Shown here: positions 63,220 to 64,000 of the stretch, piece by piece
Numbering within the stretch: the first letter of the stretch is position 1
How the letters are laid out: each line of letters opens with the position of its first letter
Assembly: GCF_024267675.1 (NCBI RefSeq)
Contig: NZ_JALDYX010000006.1
Location: 1-64,000, forward strand
Reading direction: 5' to 3'
Length of the DNA: 64,000 bases
Source of the DNA: Marinobacterium sedimentorum
GTDB lineage: Bacteria > Pseudomonadota > Gammaproteobacteria > Pseudomonadales > Balneatricaceae
Program-made: the position numbers and the translations under genes
The notes under the pieces: model-generated
Databases searched by the model: none
Told to the model about the DNA's origin: nothing
What the model saw: only the letters and a program-made list of their open reading frames with translations

Positions 63220-64000
63220 ATGAATAAGTCTCCCTTCACTCTGATCAATGGCGTTCCGGCCGACTCAGTTACAGTAACCGACCGTGGCCTGGCCTACGGC
63301 GATGGCCTGTTCGAAACTGTGCAGTTGCGTGCGGGGCGCCCGCTTTTGCTGGATTTGCACCTGGAGCGCCTGCGCAGGGGGTGCGAACGTCTGGCGATCG
63401 ATGCCTCAACGCTGTTTGCCGACTTGCAGCATGATCTGGAGCGCCTCGCCAGTCTCTGTGCCATGCAGGACTTTGGTGTGCTCAAAATCCTGGTAACCCG
63501 CGGCGCCGGTGGGCGCGGTTATCTGCCCCAGGCCGGTATGGCGCCGACGCGCATTGTAATGCTCTCTGTTATGCCGGAGTATCCGCACAGTCCTGCTCAG
63601 GCTGGCGTGCGGGTGCGCTGGTGTGACATGACCCTGGCGCTGAGTCCTCGGCTGGCGGGTATCAAGCACCTCAACCGGCTGGAACAGGTGCTGGCGCGCA
63701 GTGAGTGGGGTGATCCTGAGATCCGCGAGGGCTTGTTGTGTGACAGCGAGGGCTTTGTGGTGGAGGGCACCATGAGCAACCTGCTCTGGGTCCGCGGCAC
63801 ACGTCTTTATGCGCCACTGCTGGATCGCTGTGGTGTGGCCGGTGTGGTGCGTACGCGCTTGCTGCAGCTGGCCGCCGCCGCCGGGATCGGAGTACTTGAA
63901 GGGCGCTTTGGTAAATCGGAACTTGAACAGGCGGACGAAGTCATGCTGTGTAACAGCCTGATTGATATCTGGCCGGTGGTCACACTGGACGCACACCACT
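63220..64000 (+). CDS. pabC: Aminodeoxychorismate lyase PabC, 3' end cut by the window edge
   Basis: PabC removes pyruvate from aminodeoxychorismate to release p-aminobenzoate, completing the reaction begun by PabB (31341). ATG 63220 starts MNKSPFTLINGVPADSVTVTDRG, and 260 codons are in the window without a stop, so the gene is nearly complete. It is a fold-type IV PLP enzyme: RGLAYGDGLFETV, the Lys in AGIKHLNRLEQVLAR, and EGTMSNLLWV. Its place after fabF matches the conserved gammaproteobacterial order. Translation could be coupled to fabF. Confidence 0.93.
   Translation, partial: MNKSPFTLINGVPADSVTVTDRGLAYGDGLFETVQLRAGRPLLLDLHLERLRRGCERLAIDASTLFADLQHDLERLASLCAMQDFGVLKILVTRGAGGRGYLPQAGMAPTRIVMLSVMPEYPHSPAQAGVRVRWCDMTLALSPRLAGIKHLNRLEQVLARSEWGDPEIREGLLCDSEGFVVEGTMSNLLWVRGTRLYAPLLDRCGVAGVVRTRLLQLAAAAGIGVLEGRFGKSELEQADEVMLCNSLIDIWPVVTLDAHH

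Overview
The window is a chromosomal segment from a gammaproteobacterium, most likely a marine Oceanospirillales or pseudomonad-like species. This rests on the gene content: an acnD/prpF-type methylcitrate operon, ThrH, PpsR/PpsA, a TAXI-type TRAP transporter, Pseudomonas-type Hda and RNase E, and the plsX-fabD-fabG-acpP-fabF-pabC block. The genus is inferred from memory of these families, without any database search. I see no prophage, integrase, CRISPR array, rRNA operon or intact insertion sequence. Most of the window is core or common accessory chromosome.

Layout. 1-263: tRNA-Ala (cut by the window edge), tRNA-Glu, tRNA-Ala. 584-7490: DUF2164, mtfA, yfcL/DUF3108, purM-purN, then DUF2066, an AI-2E/PerM family membrane protein and hda. 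7655-10375: a small zinc-ribbon-like protein, tcdA, a LysE exporter and a LysR regulator. 10741-19351: an unrecognised 348-aa protein, then a transport and catabolism region with a TAXI binding protein, a fused TRAP permease, a universal stress protein, an RpiR-type regulator, a class III aminotransferase and a carboxymuconolactone-decarboxylase-like protein. 19418-27235: tRNA-Gly, a low-molecular-weight phosphatase, murB, rne, rluC and a KfrA-like coiled-coil protein. 27351-32762: cysB, thrH, a secreted subtilisin-like protease and pabB.

32790-33060 is a 271-bp miniature inverted-repeat element. It is followed by an alpha/beta hydrolase (33268-34146). 34293-41249 is the 2-methylcitrate (propionate) operon gntR-prpB-prpC-acnD-prpF, with an extra degenerate copy of the prpB start between gntR and prpB. 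41368-44781 holds ppsR and ppsA (PEP synthesis and its regulatory kinase/phosphorylase). 45107-55246 holds a LysR gene next to ydiJ, fpr next to a finR-like LysR gene, chrA, yaiI, rraA, a type-2 ferredoxin-NADP reductase and an NsrR-like Rrf2 regulator. 55374-64000 is the conserved HAD-sppA-maf-yceD-rpmF-plsX-fabD-fabG-acpP-fabF-pabC block; pabC runs off the end.

How the parts fit. PrpB, PrpC, AcnD and PrpF convert propionyl-CoA plus oxaloacetate to pyruvate and succinate, and PpsA with PpsR then links pyruvate to PEP. Fpr, the type-2 FNR, YdiJ and the NsrR- and FinR-like regulators form a loose redox neighbourhood. PlsX, FabD, FabG, AcpP and FabF make fatty-acid and phospholipid precursors. 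PabB and PabC, at two separate sites, make p-aminobenzoate for folate.

I did not find a convincing new multi-gene system. The most unusual signals are the MITE and a lone copy of its terminus 24 kb away, the duplicated prpB translation start with a hairpin, a near-consensus promoter that should make yceD mRNA leaderless, two perfect 18-bp palindromes beside regulator genes, and the unassigned TAXI/RpiR/aminotransferase cluster.
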